A stretch of DNA of 64,000 nt, from positions 42,389,523 to 42,453,522 of the forward strand of contig OX381717.1 of the NCBI GenBank assembly GCA_947462335.1, written 5' to 3'. This DNA comes from Harmothoe impar. Lineage: Eukaryota > Annelida > Polychaeta > Phyllodocida > Polynoidae. Each line of letters begins with the position of its first letter. The stretch's first letter is position 1. The notes under the pieces are model-generated. The model saw only the letters and a program-made list of their open reading frames with translations. It was not told the origin of the DNA and ran no database searches. Positions 8,919 to 20,828 of the stretch are shown in pieces. The position numbers and the translations under genes are program-made.

Positions 8919-10026
8919 GTTCCACACCTTGTACTTACGTGGTGTGTGAGAATGGAGGAATTTGTGAGAATCATGGAGGATTTGAGCTTTGCCAGTGTAT
9001 GCTTGGTTTTTATGGAGACAGGTGTGAGAATACACAAGCCGGTCTATTACCAGGTTTGATTTTTTTCCCTCTGTATGCTAATACAAGAAGATAACAATAT
9101 ATAACTGTGTCTCAAGTGAATATCTAACAAAAACTGTTTTGTATCTTTCAGGTGTTACAGACAGTGTTCTTCAAGGTGGTACCGACATGGGTCAGGATAC
9201 AATATCTAACGGCATTGGTGTAGGTGAGTGAGTATAAAGCCAACAAAATAAAAGGTGTGTTTCAAGTTACATGGTCTGAAAATCTAGGGTAGGTAGGTTA
9301 GATTAGTTTTCCCTTTTTTCCCTCTTTTTTTCCCTGGCTTTACAAATACCTGGAAATTGACTGGCAAACTACTTAAGGAATCACAGGTATCACAGCCTTT
9401 CGCGTGTATGGAATGTTTCACGGCTCCGACTCGCTGGAATTTTTGCCCCCCCCCTTTGAGTCCTAGTAAAAGCATTGGCTTCTTTTGTTAAAAAGGGGCA
9501 TACCGTAGTGGCTTGAATAAGCGCACCTGCGCTCATTGATTTCAATGGTACCATTTACCCTGCGCTTATACAAGACCTGCGCTTATTCAAGATACAAAAA
9601 TGGCCTAAATTTTCATTTCAATACCCTCATTCACCCTGCGCTTATTCAAGACCTGCGCTTATTTGAGACCCCTGCGCTTATTCAAGCCACTACGGTACAT
9701 TTTTATGTCCCCCCTCCCTCAAGATGTGTCAGACGTTGTTACGCCCCTCCCCCCTCAAGAAAGGTTGACATTCTTTACACCCCAAATCCACCATTGCCAC
9801 TGTAATTAATAAATGGCCCCTCCCTTACCGTCAATGCAAGTTACCAATCACCATTTCCTCTATTCCAGGTGCGATTATTGGCATTGTGATAGGAGCGGTT
9901 GCTGCAATTGTGCTCTTGGGCGTTCTTGCTATGGTAATAAAATCGAGAAAAGCCAATCCGCCAGTACTCGATGAACCTGTTTTTTCTACAGAAGCCAATG
10001 TGTACAGCCCTCCTCCTGGAACTTAA
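8919..10026 (+). CDS. EGF-repeat membrane protein, C-terminal exons (gene 1)
   Basis: Three exons join in phase 1: 8919-9053, 9152-9223 and 9869-10026 (stop at 10024-10026). The first encodes a complete six-cysteine EGF-like domain (TPCTYVVCENGG ... CQCMLGFYGDRCE). The second is a short linker ending GIGVG. The third encodes a transmembrane helix (GAIIGIVIGAVAAIVLLGV...), a basic stop-transfer (IKSRK) and a short cytoplasmic tail ending NVYSPPPGT. The product is the end of a type I membrane protein with extracellular EGF repeats. The same plan, including the GIGVG linker and a YSPPP motif, recurs at 48.2-53.3 kb, so the two are paralogues. An AATAAA at 10714-10719 is a possible poly-A signal. 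Ligand and function are unknown. Confidence 0.8.
9501..9697. mobile_element. MITE in EGF gene 1 intron
   Basis: Terminal inverted repeats TACCGTAGTGGCTTGAATAA (left) and its complement (right, ending CCACTACGGTA) bound a 197-bp element rich in TGCGCTTATTCAAG units. It carries no ORF and is probably non-autonomous. Possible TA target duplication. Confidence 0.65.
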
Positions 10027-10311
10027 AGCGGCATTCATACCCAGTGTTTACCATTCACATGTCTAGTACTGTTGCAGTTTACTATGTGGTTAAGTGCTAA
10101 TGGTGAAGGTGGAGCTTTAGGATGGAACTTTAGAAAGGCAATGGTGGATAGCAGTGCCTTTCAGTGGCCTACACCTTGGAGAGACACACGAGACATAACC
10201 GATTCAATATGGCTTTCAAATTATCACACAAGTGCCCCTGGAAGATTACAGAATACAGAATACATGGAGGCTCATGAGCAGGCAATGTGCAGTATAATGC
10301 ATTATGCTAGT

Positions 10312-10597
10312 GGCTCAGTCTCATGAGTTTGTAACAGTTGAAACGTCTTTGACCGGGTGTTGTCTTTGACCGGTGTAGTCTTTGACCGGGTGTCATCTTT
10401 GACCAGGTATCTAGAAACGATTTTTTTTCCATTTAAAAAAAATGTTATATATGTATATGATGTAATGTACTTGGTGGGACTTCTTATTGCATAATACTTT
10501 GGACAGTGCAGCTGGTTAAAGTTGAAGTAAGATACCCGGTCAAAGACGACACCCGGTCAAAATTGTTTCAACTGTTACAAACTCATGAGACTGAGCC
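10312..10597. mobile_element. MITE with 17-bp internal tandem
   Basis: Long terminal inverted repeats begin GGCTCAGTCTCATGAG and are matched by CTCATGAGACTGAGCC at the right end. Inside the left arm four tandem copies of a unit like GTCTTTGACCGGGTGTT occupy about 10345-10408. No target duplication is obvious. It lies about 290 bp after the EGF gene 1 stop, before the first AATAAA, so it may be part of the 3' UTR. Confidence 0.6.
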
Positions 10598-10600
10598 TCG

Positions 10601-11219
10601 TATTCACTAAAGGACAGAGGACATCAAAAGCTAAATCACACTTTAAGCATCTCCAGTAAATGTGACCTAACGCCCCTTAAATACCGTTATAGCCATTCTG
10701 TGACACTGCATTTAATAAAGAAAATTGCTTAAATGCCAATGCTCATGCAGTGACAGGCCCTCTACCTGGGTCTTCTTCACTGTGTGTGTGTGTGGGGGGG
10801 AGGGGGGTAACCCCTTTAGTACCTCAAGTCTACACATAGAGAAGGTCTGGGTGGATTCCTCCAGCCCCCTAGCTCCAAGAGGTTCTCTTAAGACCTCACC
10901 GACACAGGAGAAGACCTTTGGAATTCTGCGTGGGGCGCCAAGAATGTGCTGACATTGGTGACAGAGGCCCCACTCTTTCTTGCATGGGATTAAAGCTGGG
11001 CGGTCGGGGAAAAAGTTCAGCATTTATGGACATGGCCATAAATTGCGTAGTTGCGCAAGCTTCCACCAGATGGCAGCAGTGAGTGTGTACCTCTTCAAGC
11101 AGAGTATCAGGCACAACATGTGCTTAGTTCCTTAGTATAAAGGAATAGATAGGCTAATTGGAAGGTCTGGTTGATTCTGTTGCCAATATTTGATGTTAAA
11201 CCAGAATTTTATAAGCAGC
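10601..11219. other. Repeat-rich spacer
   Basis: No supported gene. Contains a short TG/G-rich tract (10782-10808). The overlapping opposite-strand ORFs here lack domains or splice support. Confidence 0.4.
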
Positions 11220-11690
11220 AGCTCCCCTACATAGACTAAATCTTCTTAATGTTAATCCAAACGTATATCATTTGGAGGTAGGAAAAACAAGGGACCATGT
11301 ATATCTCCCAAGGCTTTTTAATATCTTGATGGGCATGGGGGGGTATTAAAAACAGTATAGAAAATCTAATAGTTAGGGCCTACTACCAGCAGAAAGGCAA
11401 GGGTAAAAAGTTGGTTTTGCCTGGAATTGAACCCGGGCCGCCCAGGTGGAAAGCCAGAACAGTAACCACTTCACCAGCAAGGTTTTGGATATTTAGTTCA
11501 ATGTAAAAGCACTGCCTTGAAGCCTTGCTCGCAAAGTGTCACACATGGTTGACAAACCTGACACTAGAGGGCAGCTATGAGCCAGAAGCAGTACATTGTG
11601 GCAACAAAATTACTGTATGAAGATATTAGGACCTCCCTATCTTGATTCCACCCACCTTTACCCATGCTCCTACTTTTCACATGACACATA
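11220..11690 (-). repeat. SINE-like repeat, copy 1 of a direct pair
   Basis: A minus-strand tRNA-like head (B box GGTTCAATTCC as complement, 11418-11482) is joined to about 200 bp that recur closely at 12222-12502, including GACACACATGGTTGACAAACC. It is a composite dispersed repeat. Confidence 0.55.
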
Positions 11691-12079
11691 TCATGATCAG
11701 TACCCATGAACTTGGTGCTTAAAGTGGCCTATCATGTTGTAGATAATACTTTCTGCACTGCGTGAATGGAACCATCTTCACCTTCAGTGCCAGAGGCCTA
11801 CAAATGATTCCCAGTGTGGGGTATTTAAAACTTGTCATTTCCGGGCTTTTTTGTCAGCAAGTCAGGTTTGATAAAGGTCCCTAATATTCGCTTGATTTAC
11901 CAAAGTTGAACAATGGATCATGGGTTGTAATCCCAATGAGAATTCAATGACCAAACAGATTGAGAGTTATGAAATGTTTCTCTTCTATGTGCAAAATAGG
12001 ACCCCAGGAACACTGTTTCTGGACGTACCCCAAGAAAATCAGGAAACCAATACACTATACATTATACTGCTGTACATAG

Positions 12080-12502
12080 AGCGGCCCCCTACCCCACCAT
12101 ACAAGTAAATGTTCTTAAACCTAATCTATATATCATCTGAAGGGATGCAAAACTCCTGACCATGCATATTTGCCTGTCCTTTTTTCTTGTTCTTTTTTCT
12201 GGGGGGATAGGTATTTTCATAAGGGAAAAAAATTGCTTCTGCCTGGAATCGAACCCGGGCCCCCCCGGTGCAAAGCGACAACAGTAACCACTTCACCAGC
12301 AAGGTTCTGGAAATTTAGTTCAATGTAAAAGCACTTGCTCACATAGTGACACACATGGTTGACAAACCTGACACCAGAGGGCAGTTATGAGCCAGAAGCA
12401 GTGAATTGTGGCAAAAAAATTACTGTATGAAGGTATTAAGACCTCCCTATCTTGATTCACGCACTTGTACCCGCGCCCCTACTTCTCACTTGACTCATTT
12501 TC
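12080..12502 (-). repeat. SINE-like repeat, copy 2 of a direct pair
   Basis: Matches copy 1 in the same orientation, including the tRNA-like head at 12238-12303 and the shared tail ending CCTCCCTATCTTGATTC. The identity looks like two insertions of one family, or a local duplication. Confidence 0.55.
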
Positions 12503-12777
12503 ATCCTTTTCCTATACTGCTTGTTTCATTCCCTGCCTCTTCCTTACAAACAGCATTACCATAAAACCTTGCATATAGTCCACAGCTTGCATGCAAGTCA
12601 GATCACCAGTGCTGCTTATAGGATCGGCCCAAAAGCTGGGGTGTGGCTTATACGCCAGTTCTCGCCAAAGTTTGATATCAATAAGCATTGGCATTTGTCT
12701 TTATATAGAAAAACTGAAAAAAATTTGAACCACATAAATTCAAGCTACATGACTAATGCCCCTGGCAGTTGGGCCAT

Positions 12778-12866
12778 GGACCTTTAGCAAACCCGACGTA
12801 TCCTATTTTTTTCAGCACTGCTACATCTGTGTTTATTGGCCCTTTACATGGTTTCTAAAGGTCCCT
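12778..12866. mobile_element. GGGACC palindromic MITE
   Basis: Short copy (about 89 bp) of the family whose ends read GGGACCTTTAGCAA and TTGCTAAAGGTCCC, with an internal GCAGTGCTAC segment. It is flanked at 13197-13234 by a half copy. Confidence 0.7.
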
Positions 12867-13242
12867 ACTCACCGAGAGCTATTCATAATGCCTGCTATAT
12901 ATAATCCTGTTACATGTCATTAGAACATTCCCTGGTAACAAGTCACAACATATTCCCGGGAATTTTCGGGGATTATGTGAGCAAAATTTCCTGTCATATC
13001 CCGGGATTAAAATACATAATTTTACATCTAGAATTGTGTAGAATCATGGGATTTACCCCTACTGAAGCTTGAAATTGGGAGTTTGAATCCCATGGGTACC
13101 CATTAAACGTCCATTATGCAGAATAAGCCTATTATAAACTGCTCTCCTTCATAGGAATACATATTCTCACCTTGATATACATAATTTAGACAGAAGGGAC
13201 CTTTAGCAAACCCAACATAGCTCAATAAATGCCTTTTATTAG

Positions 13243-13350
13243 GGACCTTTAGCAACCACGTAAAAGCTCATTAAACGCAGACGTAGCAGTGCTGAAAAGA
13301 AAAGATACGTCTGGGTTAAATGAGCTATGTCGGGTTTGCTAAAGGTCCCT
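13243..13350. mobile_element. GGGACC palindromic MITE
   Basis: Full 108-bp copy: left end GGGACCTTTAGCAACCACG, right end TTTGCTAAAGGTCCC, arms containing CATTAAACGCAGACGTA. It can fold end to end as one hairpin. Confidence 0.8.
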
Positions 13351-13431
13351 AATACATATAACTATAAGATACATGACACAGCCACCACTGGTCATAGTTT
13401 TTGTACTTGGAGCTCCTAACTGAAGTCCGAA

Positions 13432-13700
13432 TAGGTGGGCACCTAGAGCACAGCACTACGGATCAGAAGGTCGCTGGTTCCCTTCCAAGTGCATGCATTT
13501 TTACAATTAGGAATATTTATATCCATTACACAGGACAATGCAGGTCTTTTAGTAATGGACACATACCCATGAAACCCTGTTTACTAAATTTCCAATATAT
13601 CCAAAAGAAAATCAACAGTCTCTCTTTACACATACTGACTGGGAAGGGAACCAGCCACCTTCAGATGCATAGTGCCGTGCTCTAGGTGCCCACCTATTGA
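13432..13700. repeat. Inverted pair of tRNA-like repeats
   Basis: GGTGGGCACCTAGAGCACAG near 13433 is repeated inverted as GTGCTCTAGGTGCCCACC near 13677-13694. Both arms carry tRNA-like GGTCGCTGGTTCCC or complementary words. The pair could fold into a long hairpin. Confidence 0.5.
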
Positions 13701-13790
13701 GGCATATGTTAGGACAGGTACAGAAACTATGACCAGTGGGGACTGTGTCATTATCTAGAGTTGTTGTTGGAGAAAGAGGAGTGTTTGTAA

Positions 13791-14168
13791 GGACCTTTAG
13801 CAACCATGGTAAAGCTCATAAAACGTAGATGTAACGTAGATGTTAACCATAGCTGCCAATGCACATAGCTCATTAAATGCAGACTAGCCCATACTTTTAG
13901 CATTGTAAAGTGTGCTTTTAGGGACCTTTAGCAACCACGTAAAAGCTCATTAAACGCAGACATAGGCTATCCCTTTAGCACAACTACGTCTGCGTTTAAT
14001 GAGCTACGTCGGGTATGCTAAAGGTCCCTTTTAATAGGGACCTTTAGCAAACCCACCTTACCTCATTAAACACAGACATAACAGTGCTGAAGGTATAGGC
14101 ATTAAATGAGCTATGTATGTTGGCTAAAGGTCCCTAATGAGCTAAATCACATTTGGTAAAGGTCCCTA
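13791..14168. repeat. Cluster of GGGACC MITE copies
   Basis: A degenerate copy at 13791-13920, a full copy at 13921-14028, another at 14037-14134 and a half copy at 14136-14166 abut one another. This suggests repeated insertion into or beside earlier copies. Confidence 0.7.
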
Positions 14169-14252
14169 TTGGCACAGTAACCACTGGCCATAATTTCTGT
14201 GCCTCTCCGAAAATATGCACCAGGAGGTGAACGGCCTACCATGCAGCATAAG

Positions 14253-14345
14253 GCATCCTCTGTGGCCTAGTGGTTGGAGTGATGGTCTTGAAACGGATGT
14301 TTTACCCATGCTTTGGGTTCGAATCCCACTAGGACCAGGGTTTTA
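14253..14345 (+). repeat. tRNA-derived SINE (+ strand)
   Basis: Contains A-box-like TGGCCTAGTGGTTGGAG and B-box GGGTTCGAATCCC, followed by ACTAGGACCAGGGTTTT and a tail with CTGAGCGGAGGTTTT units to about 14490. An inverted partner lies at 14566-14655. Confidence 0.7.
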
Positions 14346-14565
14346 AAAAGGGGAGAACCCCAACTTATGCTCCGCTCAGATGCTGGCACTATTGTTCCTA
14401 CCTTAGGTTTATTGGCACATTTTCCTATGAGGAGAATTTAGACACCCTGAGCGGAGGTTTTGGTGGCCCTGAACGGAGGTTTTGGAGCCCCTGAGCTCCA
14501 AAGTTTCCAGAGGTTCTTTTAAAATAATCTCAAGAGGAGGTTTTGTAGGCTGATTCCTTCTGAAA

Positions 14566-14655
14566 ACCCTGGTCTTGGAGGGTTTCGAACCCAGGCATTC
14601 ATAAACCATACCATTTCAAGACCATCGCTTTAACCATTAGGCCACAGAGAACGCC
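14566..14655 (-). repeat. tRNA-derived SINE (- strand)
   Basis: Reverse-complement copy of the same family (GGTTTCGAACCC, TTAACCATTAGGCCACAGAG). With the 14253 copy it forms an inverted pair separated by GGAGGTTTTG tail repeats. Confidence 0.7.
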
Positions 14656-14887
14656 CTGTATCAGCAGGTTGACAGGGCCCATACGGACCAAACCCGGTGT
14701 GATAGATACAGAGCATGCATGTATATGTAGTCAAGGTATAGCTGGTTCGAATCTCACTTATGAAGTATCACCATTTCATGTTGTTTCTATTCAATTTTAA
14801 TTGTAGCATTAGAAAATATAATACTGGTAATTCTTAAAAAATAGGAATTTAAATGGAAGAACAAGAATAATATTAAACACAATATGT

Positions 14888-14957
14888 CTTTAATGGGATT
14901 CGAACACCCCATGCATGCGTTCCAGGTCAAATGCCTTATCCACTGGGCCACAGAGCC
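14888..14957 (-). repeat. tRNA-like SINE head
   Basis: GGGATTCGAACACC with CCACTGGGCCACAGAG downstream: complement of B and A boxes. Part of the common SINE set. Confidence 0.5.
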
Positions 14958-15293
14958 ATGCATACCCCCATGAGCCTCTTCAAGACATATGTTTGTTTGG
15001 TCTCATTCTGACCAATATGTGATGGAAAACTAGCTTATACTCCCTCCCCTCTGCTAATTTGCTAAAATAAAAACGTTTAATTTCTTGCTTTTTGAAAAAT
15101 AATTAACGTAACGTAATGAACGTAACCAGTTCTGGTTCAGCTTCAAACCCAGTATAGGTTTTATTATTGCATGATCTTTTTCTTGGGATAAGGTTTAGAT
15201 ATATGAGATTCACTCACCAATAGTATAATTATTGAAAGAAATCAAACTTTATTATGCACATAACGGTCTGATGAAAAAAGAAAGTTTATTCAG

Positions 15294-15352
15294 GGTTTCG
15301 AACCCCCAAACTGTTGACTACTACGCCTGAACACTACCACTACGCCATAGAG
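15294..15352 (-). repeat. tRNA-like SINE head
   Basis: Complementary B box GGGTTTCGAACCCCC and A-box-like CTACGCCATAGAGG mark a degenerate tRNA-derived head. Confidence 0.45.
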
Positions 15353-15359
15353 GATGTGT

Positions 15360-18300
15360 CAAGGCTAACCTCCACATTTAGCTAGATTTCTCCAAAAGTC
15401 GCCAGGTTGCTTATATTACTGTATCAGGTCGCCAGGTCGCCTGGAAAACAGCCCAGGTCGCCAGGTCGCTTTTGACCCATCTGGAGATGTGGTTGGAAAG
15501 TTGTCGGTAAGTTCCAGAAGAAAAGATGTTTTGATATAGATATTAGGGCAGGGGAATCATAAATTCCTTGACACAGATCACGTTGATACAGATCACATTG
15601 TTTTGATACAGATCATGTTTGCAAAGTCAGCTGTGATGTGTAGTACATTTTTTTGTACTACACATCACGGTCCTTGATGCACATCACGGTTCTACAACCC
15701 CTCCCCAGTGAACAAAGAACGTTTTTAAACGTTTTTAAACGTTATAATGTATAAGGTTATTTTACGTTCTTACATGGTTTTCCAAAAAAATGTTTGTATT
15801 CACAATGTTATTTAACATTATTTAACGTTTTTATAGGGTTATAAAACCTAGATTTACTGAGGAAATGGATGGTTTATGATTAAAGATTGACGTGGGTAGG
15901 ATGTGAACTGGAAATCTCTTTTTAATGAGTAATGCATCTGGTGGTCATCGATACACCCATAAAGGCCCAGTGCCCCTATATATACCCAGCAATTTCGCAT
16001 CATCAAGAGTTAAGAAGTGTGGGCATGAGTTTGGATATTCTGCGTTCAGACACAAGAAATGGAGGGACAAGTGTTGGGATGCGTGAGATGTGAGTGAGCT
16101 ACTACATACCCCACGCACCCTCACTCACCTGAACGCAGAAGGAGACCATGAAAAGTGTATGAATCCACAGTGATAGTACTTTACACAGGGGACATATAAA
16201 GAATATCTCGATTTGAGAGGTTATATTTGATCTATCTACTTAATTTCTTAACATTGTTAAATATTTGGAAAGAGGGAACATCGTGATATCCATGGATTTG
16301 ATCTGATATCTATGATTAAATTATAATAGAGGATTTATTTCGTCTATGGGATCTAACACTGAAGTGGGATAATCTAGATAATACTCAACATTGAGAACAC
16401 AACCGGTTTAGGGTTGACTAGGATGAGAAAATATGAGATGCAGTGATCGATATGGTATCATACAATGATGAGGAATACATCAGAATTAAAAGTATTAAGG
16501 TAATATACATTGCACAAGCCCACTCAAGCTCACGCAGACTCACACTCACATCCTACCTCAGCCAAGCACAACCTGACGCATGTTAACACCACATGTATCA
16601 CGTGAGGCCATCCTCTTCTCTGATTGGTCAAACCTTCAAGTTTCAAATCTCTTTGTGTATCATAGAAGTGACAGTTAGCACAAGGAGCCACAGGAGGAAG
16701 GATGTGATGGTAGGTAGACTCCTCTGATAGTGCATCTACATTGAGTTTTGCATATACACATGTAACTATCATTAGTCTGTCTTGTGTGGTTGGTTATTAT
16801 CTATTGCATTTTAATCTAATCCACATTTTCTCTTTATTTCTATATCATTAGGTATACAAAAGGATACACTATGACGTGAAGATCAGGCACTGAGAAACTG
16901 GTCATATAATACATCACTATAAAATGATGTTGGAAGACTACATTAAAACTGATGCTAGCAATTGAATAAAAACGATGAAGGTCCTGTGATATAAATACTT
17001 ATGTGGGTGGGTAGCCCCTGCCCCTTATACCCCCCTCCCCCAGTCCCAATACTGATCATGTGACCAACGCAACTATATGTATAGTGTCAGCTAGAGAGAG
17101 CTATGCGTTAGACCCATGTATGGTATATGTGTCAGGTTGCGTGGGTATGTGCATAGACGCATGCATATGAGATGTGTCAGGTTGTGCCAGGCATTGCTAG
17201 ACGCAAACCTGACCCTATGTACACGTTTCTGACACTAAGTGTGAAGGGGTACGCAAGGCTAACTCAAGTTCACCCAGTTTTGCTGGGTAGCGCTGAGTAC
17301 CTGTCGAGACTCCACTCCGACTGCCGCTGGAGGGGTAACGAGACCTGCGGGTTTAACTTTGAGTATATGTACTTTATACCTTATTTTATACCTTATTATT
17401 TGCTACGTATTCAGTCCCTCTCAAGTCATGGCTCATTAACATTGTAACTCCCGGGCACCACATGTGCAGGCAGATAAATCTAATACTGGCTTTCCAAATA
17501 TATGAGAACATTGAAGTGTACTCTACAGTAGATGTTTTATGTACCAACCAATAAGCTAGACGCCATGGCTGTGTGGTCTAGGCGCTGGTACAGAATACCT
17601 AGTCATGTGAGTTCTCTTCTAGCTACTATTTATATGGTAATACTAAAATTATTGCCGGCCACCTTAAATACATTATAATGATAAAGTCATTTCATTAACT
17701 AACTTCGTTCAAGGTGGCATGCATATGGGTGCGGAGCAACTTGCCAAGCCATCAACCTTGTTACTACAAGACCAGCGCCCTTGACAGCTAGGCCACAGAC
17801 TCAGATGTCTGGCGGACATTAAAAGCTATACATGTACGTAGTTGCTATGAGGAATATCACGTGAAAAAAACACAAAATAACGTTGTAATAATGTTATGTA
17901 TATGTCACGCGCAATATCGGAATTTGCGCAATATCGGAACTCCTACATGAACATAAAATATATTATAAAATATATCAGTATACCCCTCAAACAGAAAGGT
18001 AGGGCAAGAAATGTATTTGCAAGGAGTTTATTTTGTATTATTTCAGGCCCAGGCAGCCAAAGGCCCAATGTTTTATCACAGCAGATGCATTTCTGCCACA
18101 CCTTATTCACAGCTACATACAGGTGTGACATGCATGTGGGTTCTCCCTGACTGTTTTCACACCTCCAAGATGCAGTACAGTATCCTCAAACATAGCTGAA
18201 ATATATATTTATATTCTATATCTGTAGCTACAATAAAAATAGAGAGGAGTTCTGATACTGTGCAATCTAACTATGGTGCAATTCCGGAATTGCCCTGCGC

Positions 18301-18490
18301 AGTTCCGGAATTGTACAGGGGCAATTCCGGAACCGGGCTGGTTCCTATTCTGCGCCTGACATATATAACGTTATATATATAACGTTAATATACGTTAATT
18401 GGAGTCAATGGATTTGGGTTAAATAACGTTATATTTCCGTTTTTTCAAACGCTATCCACACCTTCAGTATGTGCTCTATGCCATGAAACA
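15360..18490. other. Gene-poor repeat-rich stretch
   Basis: No supported gene. Contents seen: GGTCGCCAGGTCGC tandem words (15395-15470); an AACGTT-rich MITE end (15703-15850); an inverted repeat with CTGCGTTCAG / CTGAACGCAG at about 16039-16140; GTGTCAGGTTG repeats at 17130-17185; degenerate tRNA-like pieces near 17565-17600 and 17755-17805; and AACGTTATATATAACGTT words at 18365-18390. The small ORFs have no domains. Confidence 0.4.
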
Positions 18491-18497
18491 TAAGGCG

Positions 18498-18590
18498 TCC
18501 TCTGTAGCCTAATGGTTAGAGGGATAGTCTTCAAATGGCAGGGTTTACCTATGCCTGGGTTCGAATCCCACTAAGACCAGGGTTTTAAGA
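18498..18590 (+). repeat. tRNA-derived SINE (+ strand)
   Basis: Same family as the 14253 copy: TAGCCTAATGGTTAGAGGGA, then GGGTTCGAATCCCACTAAG. The tail carries ACCTCC / GGAGG units at 18605-18670. Confidence 0.7.
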
Positions 18591-18819
18591 AGGAATGAAC
18601 CTACAAAACTTCCTCCGGAGGTTATTTGAAAAAACCTCCACTGAGGTGCTCCAAAACGTCCACTCAGGGTGTGTAATATCTCCTTGTAGGAGAATGTGAA
18701 AATAAACCTGCAGTGAGAACAATAAGCCCAACACCTGAGCGGACTATAAATGTAAAAAAAACACTTTCTATATACATTTTTGATTTTTGCAAACCTACAA
18801 ACATTAAATCCTGGTAGTA

Positions 18820-18927
18820 GGGACCTTTAACCAACCCGACATAGCTCATTTAACCCAAACGTATCCTATGCCTTCAGCACTGCTACGTCTGTGTTTTATG
18901 AGCTTTTACATGGTTGCTAAAGGTCCC
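18820..18927. mobile_element. GGGACC palindromic MITE
   Basis: Full copy with slightly diverged left arm (GGGACCTTTAACCAACCCG) and typical right end (GGTTGCTAAAGGTCCC). Confidence 0.75.
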
Positions 18928-19202
18928 TAATGTAAACCTTTTTTTCATAGCTGTCTCATCTTTTTGTGATATTTCCTGCCCCCTACCAAGTAGCTATTTT
19001 ACATGTATATAGATGGTAGGTTCTTAACGGTCAAGCCAATTGCATAACTTTGAAATGTACATAGGGTCAGCAGAGCATGGAGGTGCATGGCAACAGTTGT
19101 TTATATATAGATCAACTTCAGTCAACCAATCACAGGGACAAAACAAGCATTGTGACCGCAGTACCCAGAGAAATATCCAGGTGCACTCTGGGATATAATG
19201 GG

Positions 19203-19256
19203 GTATATAAGAGCTGGTTGATCCCAACCCAGGCCTCTTCTACACACAGTACTCAG
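19203..19256 (+). promoter_or_regulatory. Possible TATA promoter with leader exon
   Basis: GTATATAAGAG lies about 45 bp before a CTCAG|gtgagt donor-like site. The layout fits a core promoter plus short noncoding exon, but no downstream coding exon was tied to it. Confidence 0.25.
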
Positions 19257-19278
19257 GTGAGTAGGTTACAGTTTTTTG

Positions 19279-19320
19279 ATCTGCGTTTTATGGGCCTTTA
19301 CGTGGTTGCTAAAGGTCCCT
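19279..19320. repeat. GGGACC MITE, right half only
   Basis: Only the right arm (CTGCGTTTTATGGGCC ... GTTGCTAAAGGTCCC) is present. Confidence 0.6.
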
Positions 19321-19467
19321 ATTGATACACACTAAAGGGCCCCATGACAATCGACCCTCAGGAATATCAGCCTCATGTCTATTAGCCCAGCGAACAAAGG
19401 GCCCCATGATAAATAGCACCCTGACTTTTTGGCAACCCGGACTAGCTTCACCAGGCTTTGCCTAACA

Positions 19468-19552
19468 TCTGAGCACAGGTGATACTAACATCTGAGCACA
19501 GTTGATACTAACGTCCATAATCAGGTGATACTAACGTCCAAGCACATGGGTA
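19468..19552. repeat. 23-bp tandem repeat
   Basis: About 3.5 imperfect units like CATCTGAGCACAGGTGATACT, diverging to CGTCCAAGCACA. Confidence 0.5.
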
Positions 19553-19934
19553 TTTTTAGGGCTTAGTGACATGGGACATGAGGAATAAATAGATAGTGCC
19601 ATGGGACATGGGACCTTTCTTAAAATGGACATGGCGACATGACCATTTCTTCAAGAGCCCCACTATATCCAGTACCTACATTACCAACACTAACAATAAA
19701 AAACCACTAGGCAACCCAAAATTCTAACAAACACATTAGAAAATGTTATAAAGACTTATGATAGAAATTGCAGGCTTCCCGGCTCTTAACTGAGCCGAGC
19801 AGCCTGCAATCATATGGACCTATGTGGTCTAAATATGTTCCGTCATATGACGGACAGGACAGTACCAATGAAAGGGTTTTACCCTCCGCAATTTCTGTAT
19901 AAATAAAGGAAATAACAACAACAACAACATATAT

Positions 19935-20265
19935 CTACAGCAGATTCTATAGTGTGATGGTTAGGACGTCTGACTTGCAATCTAAAGATCCAGTGTTCTA
20001 ATCCCACACATGCCAAACCTCCTACATTTTGACTATGGTTTCTGTATGTACACATTAGCACGAAAACAAACCTTTTGCAAACCTTTTGCAAACGTTTGCA
20101 AACGGGTTTTTTTGCAAACGTTTTGTAAATGTTTTTTTGCAAACGTTTTTTTGTGTCAACGTTTTAACGTTTTCCAAACGTTAGGAAAACGTTTCTGCAA
20201 ACGTTTGCAAACCTCCAGCAAACTTTTTCCAACCGTTAGGAAAACGTTTTTTTGTTAGCTGGGTA
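19935..20265 (+). repeat. Composite tRNA-SINE / GCAAACGTTT repeat
   Basis: A tRNA-like head (TGATGGTTAGGACGTCTGAC, 19958-20005) is followed by GCAAACGTTTGCAAACG-type repeats ending GTTAGCTGGG. An inverted copy lies at 32798-33022. The ORFs across it just translate the repeat. Confidence 0.6.
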
Positions 20266-20828
20266 CTCGTCCCCAATACAATTCTGGCTCAGCTGATTAT
20301 CACTACACCCTTCATAAAGGAGTCTGATAGAAATAGTTGTATTGGAGACTCGTATGTTAGTGTGTATATAGCAGTCCTACCTCTGAACTAAATGAGCTAC
20401 ATCATAGAAAACAGATGCAGCATGTATATCTTTATACTGTTGCTATATTTATATTATAATTACCATAGTCAAAATACATAGTAATCTCACTTATTGAATA
20501 TCTGAATAGGTACATTAGTGTTATCAGTTACATTATGCAGATATCAATGAGGTCTAAATTACTTTTGAAAAATGTAAAGAAAATTTGTGGGTAATAACCT
20601 TACTTTCTGAAATATTTGACCTTGAAGTCTGAGGCATCCCCTATAAGATTATTTACTAATTGGCGACATATTATATATGCACAAAAGAACATCCTAGAGT
20701 AAATAACTTTCTATAATCTTTTTCAGAATATAGTCTGTAATGTATTACACTAGAACAATATTTTATCATATGGTCAACTGATGGTCGCATGCATCTCTCA
20801 AAGGTTTTTGGTCATAGGAATAAATAAA

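Noticed and set aside
10072..10326. 84-codon ORF after the EGF gene 1 stop
   Set aside because: No domain and no splice context; it runs into the MITE at 10312. A fragment of it (CTATGTGGTTAAGTGC) recurs at 59623, suggesting repeat or UTR sequence.
14253..14345. Possible functional tRNA genes at the many GGGTTCGAATCCC sites
   Set aside because: Good B boxes but poor acceptor stems and fused non-tRNA tails; they fit SINE heads better. A tRNAscan run with a high score at any site would overturn this.
20010..20258. ORFs encoding repeated CKPFANV / KRLQK-like words
   Set aside because: Translation of the GCAAACGTTT repeat, not a protein.
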